From CALVGQ01 sp031551965 (GTDB lineage Bacteria; Bacillota_I; Bacilli_A; Erysipelotrichales; Erysipelotrichaceae): a DNA stretch of 64,000 bases. Position numbers and translations under genes: made by a program. Under the pieces are notes generated by a model, which was given only the letters and a program-made list of their open reading frames with translations, made no database searches and was not told the origin of the DNA. This document shows, one piece after another, positions 44,064-52,426 of this stretch (the first letter of the stretch is position 1; each line of letters starts with the position of its first letter). The stretch covers positions 1-64,000 of the forward strand of contig JAVBMW010000017.1 of the NCBI GenBank assembly GCA_031551965.1. The letters are read 5' to 3'.

Positions 44064-45293
44064 CTATCTAAAATAACTTTGGGGAAAAATAAGATGATCA
44101 GTTTTTGGACTGATATCTTTGAAATCAGCATCCACGTTCATGCTTGCCCGTTTGATGCTTTGAAATCCAAAACGTTTTCGAATGTTTTCCATTGCTTTTT
44201 CAACTTCTCTAGTTTTTTCGGGATGATCGAAAAGAGAAAGTTGTAAAATTTGATTATGATGAATCAAATCACTAACACTAACTCCTATCGATCGGATGCT
44301 TTTATCAAAGGTAATATTTTCGGTACATAACTGATAAGCTGTTTGAATAATCTCCTCTGCTAAATCCGTTGGATTAACTAAATGTCGCTGTCTTGTAAAT
44401 GATTCAAGTTCGCAATTCCTAATTGAAATGCATACCGTTTGTGCCATGAATCCGTGGTCTTTCAATCTTGAGGCAACGCTTTCTGAAAGAATAGTTACCA
44501 CAGTTTTTATATGGATAAAATTAGTACAATCTTTTGGTGTAGTACAACTATTACCAATGGATTTAATATAGGGTTGATCTTGAAAATCTTTAACTGGACT
44601 TTGATCTAGCCCATGGCTGAATGTATAAAGCATTATTCCCCATTTTCCAAAATGTTTTTTTAAATAAGGAAGGGGAAAAGCAACTAAATCGCCAATTGTA
44701 GATATCCCTAAATCAAGTAATTTCTTTTCAGTAGATTGTCCAACATACAATAGACATTTTGCAGGTAAAGGATGTATTTTTGATTCTACATCATTAGGAT
44801 AGATTGTGTAGAATTCACTTCTTCCTGCTAAATCAGAACCTAATTTTGCGAAAATCTTATTGTAACTGATTCCAATAGAAACACTTAAGCCTAATTCAAA
44901 TTGAATCCTCTCTATGATTTCTTGTGCTATTTTTTCGCCATCAACATCTACAAGTTTACTAGAGATATCTAGCCAAGCTTCATCAATACCAAAGGATTCA
45001 ACTTTATCGGTATATTCATAGAAGAGTTTTTTTACTCTTTTAGAATAATCCATATATGTATTGAAATCAGCTGTTACAAAAATGATATTTGGACATTTTT
45101 TCCTAGCTTGCCAAAGAGGCTCACCAGTTTTCAATCCTTTTGCCTTTGCGAGTGGATTGCTAGATAAAATAATACCATGTCTTGCTTCTGCATCACCACA
45201 AACTGACATTGGAACATTACGGTACTCAGGATGATAAAGCATTTCAACTGTGGCATAAAAACTATTTAAATCTATATGTAATATTGTTCTCAT
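44064..45293 (-). CDS. Y-family DNA polymerase (DinB/UvrX-like)
   Basis: 409 residues. The catalytic acidic residues lie in ILHIDLNSFYATVEM (N-terminus) and SFGIDEAWLDIS (about residue 100). KAKGLKTGEPLWQARKKCP matches the UmuC/UvrX branch, and HhH plus little-finger domains follow. AGGTGAT on the minus strand suits either ATG 45296 or 45293; the latter begins MRTILHID. It lacks an obvious clamp-binding QLSLF-type peptide except LQLSLFDHPEK near residue 375, which fits. It is divergent from the LexA-like repressor. Confidence 0.92.
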   Translation of the reverse strand: MRTILHIDLNSFYATVEMLYHPEYRNVPMSVCGDAEARHGIILSSNPLAKAKGLKTGEPLWQARKKCPNIIFVTADFNTYMDYSKRVKKLFYEYTDKVESFGIDEAWLDISSKLVDVDGEKIAQEIIERIQFELGLSVSIGISYNKIFAKLGSDLAGRSEFYTIYPNDVESKIHPLPAKCLLYVGQSTEKKLLDLGISTIGDLVAFPLPYLKKHFGKWGIMLYTFSHGLDQSPVKDFQDQPYIKSIGNSCTTPKDCTNFIHIKTVVTILSESVASRLKDHGFMAQTVCISIRNCELESFTRQRHLVNPTDLAEEIIQTAYQLCTENITFDKSIRSIGVSVSDLIHHNQILQLSLFDHPEKTREVEKAMENIRKRFGFQSIKRASMNVDADFKDISPKTDHLIFPQSYFR

Positions 45294-45334
45294 CATTATC
45301 ACCTAATATCATTATACTAGAAAGTAATTCAAGC

Positions 45335-45387
45335 ACAAGAATAACTTGAAAAATATTCTTGTTAAAAAATGGATTGTGTATTATAAT
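45335..45387 (+). promoter_or_regulatory. divergent promoter region with SOS-type inverted repeat
   Basis: Inverted repeat ACAAGAATA (45335-45343) / TATTCTTGT (45354-45362) lies between the polymerase and repressor genes. The plus-strand promoter TTGTTA 45359-45364 and TATAAT 45382-45387 (17 bp) overlaps its right arm. A minus-strand -10 TATAAT sits near 45309-45315. The repressor probably binds here. Confidence 0.7.
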
Positions 45388-45404
45388 GGTGTTGGGTGAT
45401 AATA

Positions 45405-46019
45405 ATGTATTTTAAAGAAAACTTACGTTACATGCGTCATATGAATAGAGAGACGCAAGATGAATTAGCTTTATATTTGGGCTATAAGTCATTTACAACA
45501 ATTCAAAAATGGGAGGATGGAACTTCAATCCCAAGTATGCCTAAAATTGGCAAAATTGCAGAACATTATAATGTTCCTTTAGATGTTTTTTGTAATGAAA
45601 ATCTTGCAGATATGATGGTTCCTCAAAAGAAAGTTCCTGTAGTAGGGACAATCAAAGCAGGGTATGGTTTGTTGGCATATCAGAATATCTCTCGTTATGA
45701 GTATGTTCCTGATGCTGAAAGTAAAACAGGAACCTATTTCTACTTAAATGTAGTAGGAGATTCCATGGTCAATGTAAGAATCATGGAGGGAGACTGTGTA
45801 TATTGTCGTCAACAAAACACTTTAAACAATGGAGACATTGGAGTTATCTTACTTGAAGATGATGAAGTTACTTTAAAAAGAGTATTTTTTAAAGATCGAA
45901 AAATGATTCTGAAACCAGAAAATGATTCAATGCAACCAATTGAATATACAGATAAAGAAGTTGAAGAAAAGGGAATTAAAATCTTAGGAAAATTAATTCA
46001 TAATAAAATTATCTTCTGA
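45405..46019 (+). CDS. LexA-like XRE/S24 repressor
   Basis: 204 residues. An XRE helix-turn-helix (residues 1-65; YLGYKSFTTIQKWEDGTSIP) joins a LexA/CI-type S24 self-cleaving domain: cleavage site A85-G86 in TIKAGYGLL, Ser120 in VVGDSM and Lys158 in VTLKRVF. It may act as the SOS repressor, replacing winged-helix LexA, or as a damage-response regulator for the divergent polymerase (inference). GGGTGAT precedes ATG 45405. A small membrane-protein gene overlaps its stop by one base. Confidence 0.92.
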   Translation: MYFKENLRYMRHMNRETQDELALYLGYKSFTTIQKWEDGTSIPSMPKIGKIAEHYNVPLDVFCNENLADMMVPQKKVPVVGTIKAGYGLLAYQNISRYEYVPDAESKTGTYFYLNVVGDSMVNVRIMEGDCVYCRQQNTLNNGDIGVILLEDDEVTLKRVFFKDRKMILKPENDSMQPIEYTDKEVEEKGIKILGKLIHNKIIF

Positions 46020-46237
46020 TGAATCCAACTGTAACATACTATTTTAGTAATTTATTTATTTATTTAGGATTATCTTTAATTGAATATTTTTCTTTATCTT
46101 TTGTATATGCGTTAATGTTTCATTATAAACATGTACCCATAATGATTTTTGGCTTATTATTTTTGATCATTAATCCTATTCTTACATGGATAATTACTGC
46201 AATTCAATTTAGAAAAACAAAAAATGAAATGAAATAG
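46019..46237 (+). CDS. small membrane protein, unknown function
   Basis: 72 residues with two or three membrane segments and a charged C-terminal tail (RKTKNEMK). ATG 46019 overlaps the repressor stop TGATG, so it is probably co-translated with the S24 repressor and may be damage-inducible. Family not recognised. Confidence 0.65.
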   Translation: MNPTVTYYFSNLFIYLGLSLIEYFSLSFVYALMFHYKHVPIMIFGLLFLIINPILTWIITAIQFRKTKNEMK

Positions 46238-46240
46238 AAG

Positions 46241-46273
46241 ATCACCTCATATACTTTAGTGAGGTGATTTTTT
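46241..46273 (+). terminator. terminator whose 3' arm is the ftsW ribosome binding site
   Basis: Perfect 9-bp stem ATCACCTCA (46241-46249) / TGAGGTGAT (46260-46268) followed by six T, ending right at the ftsW ATG (46274). The only ribosome binding sequence for ftsW (GAGGTG, 46261-46266) is in the 3' arm, so the hairpin both terminates upstream transcription and masks translation of readthrough RNA. Confidence 0.85.
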
Positions 46274-47353
46274 ATGTTTGATCGAAAATGTCGCATATTA
46301 GTATTGGAGATCTTAGTTCTTGTGTTTACAGGAATCGTGATGGTCGCTTCAAGTTCTTATTTATGGGCTACGATGAAGTACAACGATCCTTACCATTTCA
46401 TATCAAGACAATGTTTGTTTGCAGTGATTGGACTTGTAGCAATGCAGATTACTTCAAAAATATCACTAGATTGGATTCGCGATCACAATCGAAAAATTTT
46501 GCTTTTTTGTTTTATATCTTTAGTTCTTGTACTTATTCCAGGAATTGGTTTATCACGAAATGGATCACGCAGTTGGTTTGGTGTTGGATCCTTTTCGATT
46601 CAACCATCAGAGTTTTTTAAGATCGCTTGTGTATTTTCGGTAGCGGATATTTTATCTAAAAAAAATCGTATCAAAAAATTGAAAGATCTAATTATTCCTT
46701 TTTCGATTCCAATTGCTGGATTTGGTCTCATTTTACTGCAACCTGATTTTGGAAGTGGACTTGTAATGGTGTGTAGTATTGTGGTCATGATCATAGCTGC
46801 AGGTGCACCTTTTAAGTATTTTGTACGTTTAGGAATGGTAGGAATTGCAGGATTAACGGGATTAATTATTTCGGCACCTTATCGTTTAGCTCGAATCACT
46901 GCATTTTTGGATCCTTGGCAAGATCCACTAGGAAGTGGCTTTCAAATCATTCAAAGTTACTATGCGATCGCTCCTGGAGGTTTGATAGGGGCAGGGTTCA
47001 ATCAATCCATGCAAAAACATTTTTACTTACCAGAGCCTCAAACTGATTTTATTTTTGCGATTTGTGCAGAAGAATTAGGATGGATTGGAGCATCATTAAT
47101 CATTTTAGTTTACGTTTTATTAGTATATGAATGTATCAAAATAGCTTTAAAATCAAAAGATTTGTTTCATTGTTATGTCATTATTGGCATCACCAGTATT
47201 TTTACAATCCAAGTTTTGATTAACTTAGGTGTTGTAGTTGGATTGTTTCCTGTTACTGGAGTTACATTACCTTTTCTGTCTTATGGTGGATCAAGTTTGA
47301 TTATGATGATGGTTTCGTTTGGCTTCATTATAAGTGCAATAAAATCATCCTAA
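46274..47353 (+). CDS. ftsW: FtsW/RodA/SpoVE-family peptidoglycan glycosyltransferase
   Basis: 359 residues with about 10 membrane segments; polymerises lipid II at the septum. Landmarks are GLSRNGSRSWFGVGSFSIQPSEFFKIA and LLQPDFGSG, the GGLIGAGFNQS loop and the C-terminal LPFLSYGGSSLIMM, all SEDS signatures. Position before murG, murB and divIB supports ftsW rather than rodA. Its start codon follows a hairpin that contains its ribosome binding site. No promoter was identified with certainty inside the preceding gene. Confidence 0.92.
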   Translation: MFDRKCRILVLEILVLVFTGIVMVASSSYLWATMKYNDPYHFISRQCLFAVIGLVAMQITSKISLDWIRDHNRKILLFCFISLVLVLIPGIGLSRNGSRSWFGVGSFSIQPSEFFKIACVFSVADILSKKNRIKKLKDLIIPFSIPIAGFGLILLQPDFGSGLVMVCSIVVMIIAAGAPFKYFVRLGMVGIAGLTGLIISAPYRLARITAFLDPWQDPLGSGFQIIQSYYAIAPGGLIGAGFNQSMQKHFYLPEPQTDFIFAICAEELGWIGASLIILVYVLLVYECIKIALKSKDLFHCYVIIGITSIFTIQVLINLGVVVGLFPVTGVTLPFLSYGGSSLIMMMVSFGFIISAIKSS

Positions 47354-47400
47354 TTTTTAGTGATGTATGATATAATATTTTAGAATTAGGAGTGAATCTT

Positions 47401-48492
47401 ATGAAGATATGTATAGCTACAGGAGGCACTGGAGGACACATATATCCTGCATTGGCTCTGGCAGATGAAATAAAGCAAAAGGAGCCAAGTTCAAGGTTTT
47501 TATTTATTGGTAGCGAATCGAGAATGGAATCCAAAGAAATTCCTGATGCTGGGTATCCTTTCATAGGAATCAAAGTTACAGGAACTAATGGTGGGTTGAT
47601 GAATAAAATCAATTCGGTATTAGGAATGTCAAAGGCTTACTTTGATTGTAAAAAAATATTAAAAAAAGAAAAACCAGAATTAGTAATCGGTTTTGGAAAT
47701 TATATTAGTGTTCCTGTTGTTTTAGCAGCTCATCATTTGAAAATTCCTACTATGATCCATGAACAAAATTCATTTGCTGGAAAAGCAAATATTTTCTTAG
47801 CGAAATTTGTCGATGGAATTATTGGATGTTATGAAGAAAATTTAGAACAATTTCCAAAAAATAAAACTAGAATATTAGGTAATCCACGTTCAAGCATTGC
47901 AAAAGATGTAAAAAAAGATTCCAAAATTGTTGAATCTTTTGGATTATCGACAAAGTTACCGCTTGTAATTGTAGTAATGGGATCACTTGGATCTGAAAGT
48001 GTAAATGACGTCATGATCAATGCATTAAATGAGCTGAAAGATAAAAAAATCCAATTACTTTATGTAACGGGTAAGAAACATTACGATGATTTCAAAAAAC
48101 ACGTTTCAGATACTGAATTGATTAAAGTAGTCCCTTATATTGATGGATGTAAAGTGATGGTCAATGCTGATTTATGTATTGTAAGGGGTGGAGCAACGAC
48201 AGCAGCAGAAATTACTGCCCTAAAGATGCCTAGTATTATCATACCGAGTCCTTATGTACCTAACAACCATCAAGTTATGAATGCACTTGCACTTCAAAAT
48301 GCAGGAGCTGCAATTATGATCGAAGAAAAAGACTTGACAACTGAAACAATTCTATCGACAATAGATAAGGTTTTAAGTAACTCAATATTAAAAGAAAATA
48401 TGTCATTACAAGCTGCTAAATGTGCTAAAACTAGTGCATCTTCTGATATTTATGATTGGATGAAAGTTATTAAAGGAGAGTTTCATGGTTGA
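47401..48492 (+). CDS. murG: UDP-GlcNAc:lipid I transferase
   Basis: Makes lipid II from lipid I at the inner membrane face. 363 residues, GT-B fold: N-terminal ATGGTGGHIYPALALADE (the glycine-rich loops), HEQNSFAGKANIFL, and the C-terminal VVMGSLGSESVND and VRGGATTAAEI with LPSIIIP-type context. ATG 47401 follows TTAGGAG; GTG 47392 is inside that region. It overlaps murB by eight bases. Confidence 0.97.
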   Translation: MKICIATGGTGGHIYPALALADEIKQKEPSSRFLFIGSESRMESKEIPDAGYPFIGIKVTGTNGGLMNKINSVLGMSKAYFDCKKILKKEKPELVIGFGNYISVPVVLAAHHLKIPTMIHEQNSFAGKANIFLAKFVDGIIGCYEENLEQFPKNKTRILGNPRSSIAKDVKKDSKIVESFGLSTKLPLVIVVMGSLGSESVNDVMINALNELKDKKIQLLYVTGKKHYDDFKKHVSDTELIKVVPYIDGCKVMVNADLCIVRGGATTAAEITALKMPSIIIPSPYVPNNHQVMNALALQNAGAAIMIEEKDLTTETILSTIDKVLSNSILKENMSLQAAKCAKTSASSDIYDWMKVIKGEFHG

Positions 48493-49381
48493 TTTAAAAA
48501 GTGAATTGCAGCAATATGGAGAAGTTTTAGAAGATGTTTCTTTCAAAACAATGACAACGCTTCGCATTGGTGGCTTAGCGCGTTTTGTTGTTTATCCTAA
48601 ATCAATTCTTGCCCTAACTCAGCTTTTGAGGGAAATAAAAGAAGCAAATCTTCCATTTAAAGTACTTGGAAAAGGAAGCAATTTACTTTGTTCTGATCAG
48701 TATTTTGATGGTGTGATCATTCGATTGGATCGTACATTTACTGATTTCTATTTTGACCATGAAGTTTGTTATGCTGAAGCTGGATGTTCTATCATCACAA
48801 TCGCTTATGAAACGATAAAGCACGGTTTGACGGGTCTTGAATTCGCAAGTGGAATACCTGGAACTGTAGGTGGAGTAACATATATGAATGCAGGTGCCTA
48901 CAAAAGCAATATGTCTGAAGTGATTGATGAAGTTTTAGTTTATCATGATGGAATCATTGAATGGTTTAGTAATAAAGATTGTGAGTTTGGATATCGACAC
49001 AGCATTTTTCATGATGAAAGTGATTGGATCATTTTAGCAATTAAAATAAAATTAGAAGTAAGTGATAGTGAGTCGGTTCGTAATTTAATAGAAAAAAGAA
49101 GAGAGCGACGTATGGAATCTCAACCGCTTGATTTTCCAAGTGCCGGAAGCGTATTTAGAAACCCTTTAGAAAATCCAGCTTGGTATTATATCGAAGGTTT
49201 AGGTTGGCGAGGAAGACAATTAGGTGGTGCAAAAATTTCAGATAAACATGTTAATTTTATAGTAAATTATGATCAAGCTAAAGCAGAAGATTTCTTGAAT
49301 TTAGTTCATGAAATACAAGTTGAAGTAAAAAATAAATACAATGTGGATTTAATTATGGAAGTGGAGAAATTCAATTGGTAA
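48485..49381 (+). CDS. murB: UDP-N-acetylenolpyruvoylglucosamine reductase
   Basis: Reduces UDP-GlcNAc-enolpyruvate to UDP-MurNAc with FAD and NADPH. 298 residues: FAD-binding TLRIGGLARFVVYP and GKGSNLL, then ASGIPGTVGGVTYMNAGAY and FGYRHSIF; the catalytic Ser is in PSAGSVFRNP. Type II (no extra loop), as in most Gram-positives. ATG 48485 overlaps murG, behind AAGGAGAG. Its tail overlaps the divIB start by seven bases. Confidence 0.97.
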   Translation: MVDLKSELQQYGEVLEDVSFKTMTTLRIGGLARFVVYPKSILALTQLLREIKEANLPFKVLGKGSNLLCSDQYFDGVIIRLDRTFTDFYFDHEVCYAEAGCSIITIAYETIKHGLTGLEFASGIPGTVGGVTYMNAGAYKSNMSEVIDEVLVYHDGIIEWFSNKDCEFGYRHSIFHDESDWIILAIKIKLEVSDSESVRNLIEKRRERRMESQPLDFPSAGSVFRNPLENPAWYYIEGLGWRGRQLGGAKISDKHVNFIVNYDQAKAEDFLNLVHEIQVEVKNKYNVDLIMEVEKFNW

Positions 49382-50244
49382 AAGAAACAAAAAATATTCC
49401 TGTAGAAAATGATTCAGTCGAACAAGTTTTTATACAACATAAAAAGGGAAATCAATTTTCGCTTTTTAAAAAAAGTCGAGTGAAAATTTTTTTTGCGTCA
49501 ATTTTTACAGGAATATTGATTTTGTTTGGTATGTATTTGTTGAGTGATATATCTAAAATAAACGGAATTAAAGTAATAGGAAATACATATTTAAGTAATG
49601 AAGAAATTATTCAAATCGCCGAAGTGAGTACCAAATCAAGGAAAATATTTATATTTGATTCAATTATTAAAAACAATGCAAAAAAAAATCCATTGATCGA
49701 TAAAATTGAAATCAAGTTTACAGAAGATGATATTTTAGAAATTTTAGTCACTGAAAAAAAGTTGATTGGTTATCGTTACGATAAAACAGCGATGCTTATT
49801 ACGAGTGATGCAAAACTTATTGAAATGAATGAAGATCTTAGTCGATTGATCGTTAAATTACCCTTTGTAGTTGGATTTGATCCGATTGAAGATGAAAATG
49901 GTAAGTTAGATAATATGATACTTAATGAGTTTGCGGCATCAATGTCACAATTAAAAACAAGCACGATCGAAAATATATCAGAGATCCATCAAATTAGTTT
50001 TTCATACGATAGTGCAGCAATACAGTGTATTATGAGAGATGGCAATGAAGTTTATGGAGATTTTTATACTATTAGTTTACTTGATGATTATAACTTTGTT
50101 GCTGATAAATTATCACCAGAAAAAAATTGTCTTTATCTTGTAGTTAGTGAAAAACCAGACGGAAAAAAGGTTGAAAACTACTTTAAGAGTACTTGTCCTT
50201 ATGATGTTGTAGAAAATGAAGAAGATTCTGGAGAAACTAACTAA
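49375..50244 (+). CDS. divIB: cell division protein DivIB/FtsQ
   Basis: 289 residues: cytoplasmic basic N-terminus, one membrane helix (about 36-58), then a POTRA domain (INGIKVIGNTYLSNEEIIQI) and the beta domain, ending with an acidic tail. Stabilises the FtsL-DivIC/FtsW complex at the septum. The TTG at 49375 is chosen as start; GTGGAG (about 49360-49365) precedes it and no ATG occurs before the membrane helix. ftsA and ftsZ do not follow, so the dcw cluster is interrupted here. Confidence 0.88.
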   Translation: MVKETKNIPVENDSVEQVFIQHKKGNQFSLFKKSRVKIFFASIFTGILILFGMYLLSDISKINGIKVIGNTYLSNEEIIQIAEVSTKSRKIFIFDSIIKNNAKKNPLIDKIEIKFTEDDILEILVTEKKLIGYRYDKTAMLITSDAKLIEMNEDLSRLIVKLPFVVGFDPIEDENGKLDNMILNEFAASMSQLKTSTIENISEIHQISFSYDSAAIQCIMRDGNEVYGDFYTISLLDDYNFVADKLSPEKNCLYLVVSEKPDGKKVENYFKSTCPYDVVENEEDSGETN

Positions 50245-50351
50245 AATATAACCAAAATTAGTTTTATATTCAAAATAAATGAAAATTTCAACACAAAAGT
50301 TGAAGTATATAAAAAACTTGGTATAATTATGAAGATTAAGGAGGAGTACTT

Positions 50352-50711
50352 ATGTCAATTGAAAGAGTTACAAATCTAGGTAACATCAATATATCGCAAG
50401 TTGCCATTGCATCTTTAGCTGGTGGTGTGGTTAGCGAATGTTATGGAGTTGTCGGAATGGCAAGTCAAAAAGTATTAAAGGACGGACTTGCTGAACTTTT
50501 AAAACAAGAAAATTATTCTCGTGGTGTTGTCGTAAGAAAAACTGACGCAGGACTCGAACTAGACTTATACATTATTATTAGTTTTGGAGTTAAAATTTCA
50601 GAAGTTATTATTGAAGTGCAGAAGAAAGTAAAATATATTTTAGAAAAAACACTAGAACTTGACAACATTGTGGTTAATGTCTATGTACAGGGAGTTAAGG
50701 TTGTAGGTTAA
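50352..50711 (+). CDS. Asp23/Gls24 family protein (YloU-like)
   Basis: 119 residues. ISQVAIASLAGGVVSECYGVVGMASQ and IIISFGVKISEVIIEVQKKV match the Asp23/Gls24 pattern. ATG 50352 follows AAGGAGG. It directly precedes a fakA-like gene, the same order as yloU-yloV in B. subtilis. The precise role is unknown; some relatives link membrane, envelope stress and fatty-acid supply. Confidence 0.92.
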   Translation: MSIERVTNLGNINISQVAIASLAGGVVSECYGVVGMASQKVLKDGLAELLKQENYSRGVVVRKTDAGLELDLYIIISFGVKISEVIIEVQKKVKYILEKTLELDNIVVNVYVQGVKVVG

Positions 50712-50724
50712 CCGGAGGGAAAGA

Positions 50725-52347
50725 ATGAATAGTTTAAACGGAATACAATTTAAGGAAATGTTGCTCAGTGGTGCTGCAAATTTAAGCAATCAACACCATG
50801 AGATTGATGCATTAAATGTTTTCCCTGTACCTGATGGAGATACAGGAACAAATATGTCAATGACTTTTTCAGCTGGAGTAAAAGATGTTGCGGAAGCTCG
50901 TGCAGATGAGTTGTCAATTCTAGCTAAAACTTTGTCAAAGGGATTACTGATGGGAGCTCGTGGAAACTCAGGAGTTATTACTTCTCAAATTTTCAGAGGG
51001 TTTTATCAGTCTATTGATGGTAAAAAAGAAGCAACGGCAATGGATTTTGCAGAAGCTTTCGTAAAAGGTTCAGAAGTTGCATACAAAGCAGTTATGAGAC
51101 CAGTTGAAGGTACAATTTTAACAGTTATTCGTGAGTCTAGCTTTTATGCTCGTGAATTTGTAAAACAAAATCCAGAATGTTCTGTTAAAGAATATATGGA
51201 TCAATTTATTGTTTTCGCAAAAGAATCATTAGAAAGAACACCTGATTTATTACCTGTGCTTAAAGAAGTAGGGGTGGTCGATTCAGGTGGAGCTGGACTT
51301 GTCGTTATTCTTGAAGGATTTAAAGCAGCTTTAGATGGTCAACCAATCGTACTGCTTGATCAAAGTACTAGTACTAGCAGTGCTGCAATGGAAATGGAAA
51401 ATGATGAATTTGGTTATTGTACTGAATTCATAATCCGTCTATCTGAAAAAGGCCAAGTGATTTTTAGTGAAGATAAACTTCGTTCAGCTTTAGCGCGCCT
51501 TGGAGAATCGATTGTCGTAGTCCAAGATGAAGATATTGTAAAAGTTCATGTTCATACGTTGACACCAGGTGACGCTTTAAATTTAGCTCAACGTTATGGT
51601 GAATTTGTAAAGTTAAAAATTGAAAACATGCAGGAACAACATAATGAACTTCAAGAAGGAGCTCCAGCAACTGAGAAAAGTGCTCCTAAGAAGGCTTTTG
51701 CATTGATTACTTGTGCTGCAGGAGATGGACTTCATAACTTGTTTAAAGAATATCGTTGTGATGAAGTGATTTCTGGTGGACAAACAATGAACCCTTCAAC
51801 TGAAGATTTTGTTGCAGCTATTAAAAAAGTCAATGCGGAACATATTTTCTTGTTGCCTAATAATTCTAATATTATTCTAGCTGCTCAACAAGCTGCAGCT
51901 ATACTTGATGATTTGGATATTCATGTTATTCCAACAAAAACAATACCTCAAGGATTAAGTGCCTGTATCATGTTTAATCCTGAAGTATCAGTTGAAGAAA
52001 ACCTAGCAGAAATGAATGCAGCTGTTGAACATGTTAAAACAGGTCAAGTCACTTATGCGATCAAAGATACTACGTATGAAGGCCTTGAAATCAAAGAGGG
52101 TGATTATATGGGAATGTTTGGTAAAAACATTGTTGTATCAAATTCTGATAAAATGACTGCTGTGTATTCATTACTTGATCAAATGGTTGATGAAGATTCT
52201 GAAATAATTACTATGATCATTGGTGAAGAAGCTTCAGATGATGAAGTGAATCAAGTTGAAGATTATATAGCTGAACATTTTAGTGTTGAAGTAGATGCTC
52301 AAAGAGGAAATCAACCTGTTTATAGCTTTATTTTCGGAGTTGAATAA
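50725..52347 (+). CDS. fakA: fatty acid kinase ATP-binding subunit (DAK2/DegV-like, YloV)
   Basis: 540 residues. An N-terminal DhaL/DAK2 ATP-binding domain has FPVPDGDTGTNMSMT and KGLLMGARGNSGVI with the Asp cluster for Mg; a middle domain and a C-terminal part (PNNSNIILAAQQAA, GEEASDDEVNQVEDYI) complete the FakA layout. It phosphorylates fatty acids bound by FakB (not in the window). GGAGGGAAAG precedes ATG 50725, 13 bases after the Asp23 gene. A terminator follows. Confidence 0.92.
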   Translation: MNSLNGIQFKEMLLSGAANLSNQHHEIDALNVFPVPDGDTGTNMSMTFSAGVKDVAEARADELSILAKTLSKGLLMGARGNSGVITSQIFRGFYQSIDGKKEATAMDFAEAFVKGSEVAYKAVMRPVEGTILTVIRESSFYAREFVKQNPECSVKEYMDQFIVFAKESLERTPDLLPVLKEVGVVDSGGAGLVVILEGFKAALDGQPIVLLDQSTSTSSAAMEMENDEFGYCTEFIIRLSEKGQVIFSEDKLRSALARLGESIVVVQDEDIVKVHVHTLTPGDALNLAQRYGEFVKLKIENMQEQHNELQEGAPATEKSAPKKAFALITCAAGDGLHNLFKEYRCDEVISGGQTMNPSTEDFVAAIKKVNAEHIFLLPNNSNIILAAQQAAAILDDLDIHVIPTKTIPQGLSACIMFNPEVSVEENLAEMNAAVEHVKTGQVTYAIKDTTYEGLEIKEGDYMGMFGKNIVVSNSDKMTAVYSLLDQMVDEDSEIITMIIGEEASDDEVNQVEDYIAEHFSVEVDAQRGNQPVYSFIFGVE

Positions 52348-52356
52348 AATTAATAA

Positions 52357-52386
52357 AAGAAGAGGGATAGAATCTCTCTTTTTTCT
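52357..52386 (+). terminator. Rho-independent terminator after fakA
   Basis: Stem AAGAGGGA (52360-52367) / TCTCTCTT (52373-52380) and a T run. Confidence 0.8.
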
Positions 52387-52426
52387 TATATTTAGGTTAT
52401 AATAATATAAGCAAGGAGAGATTACT

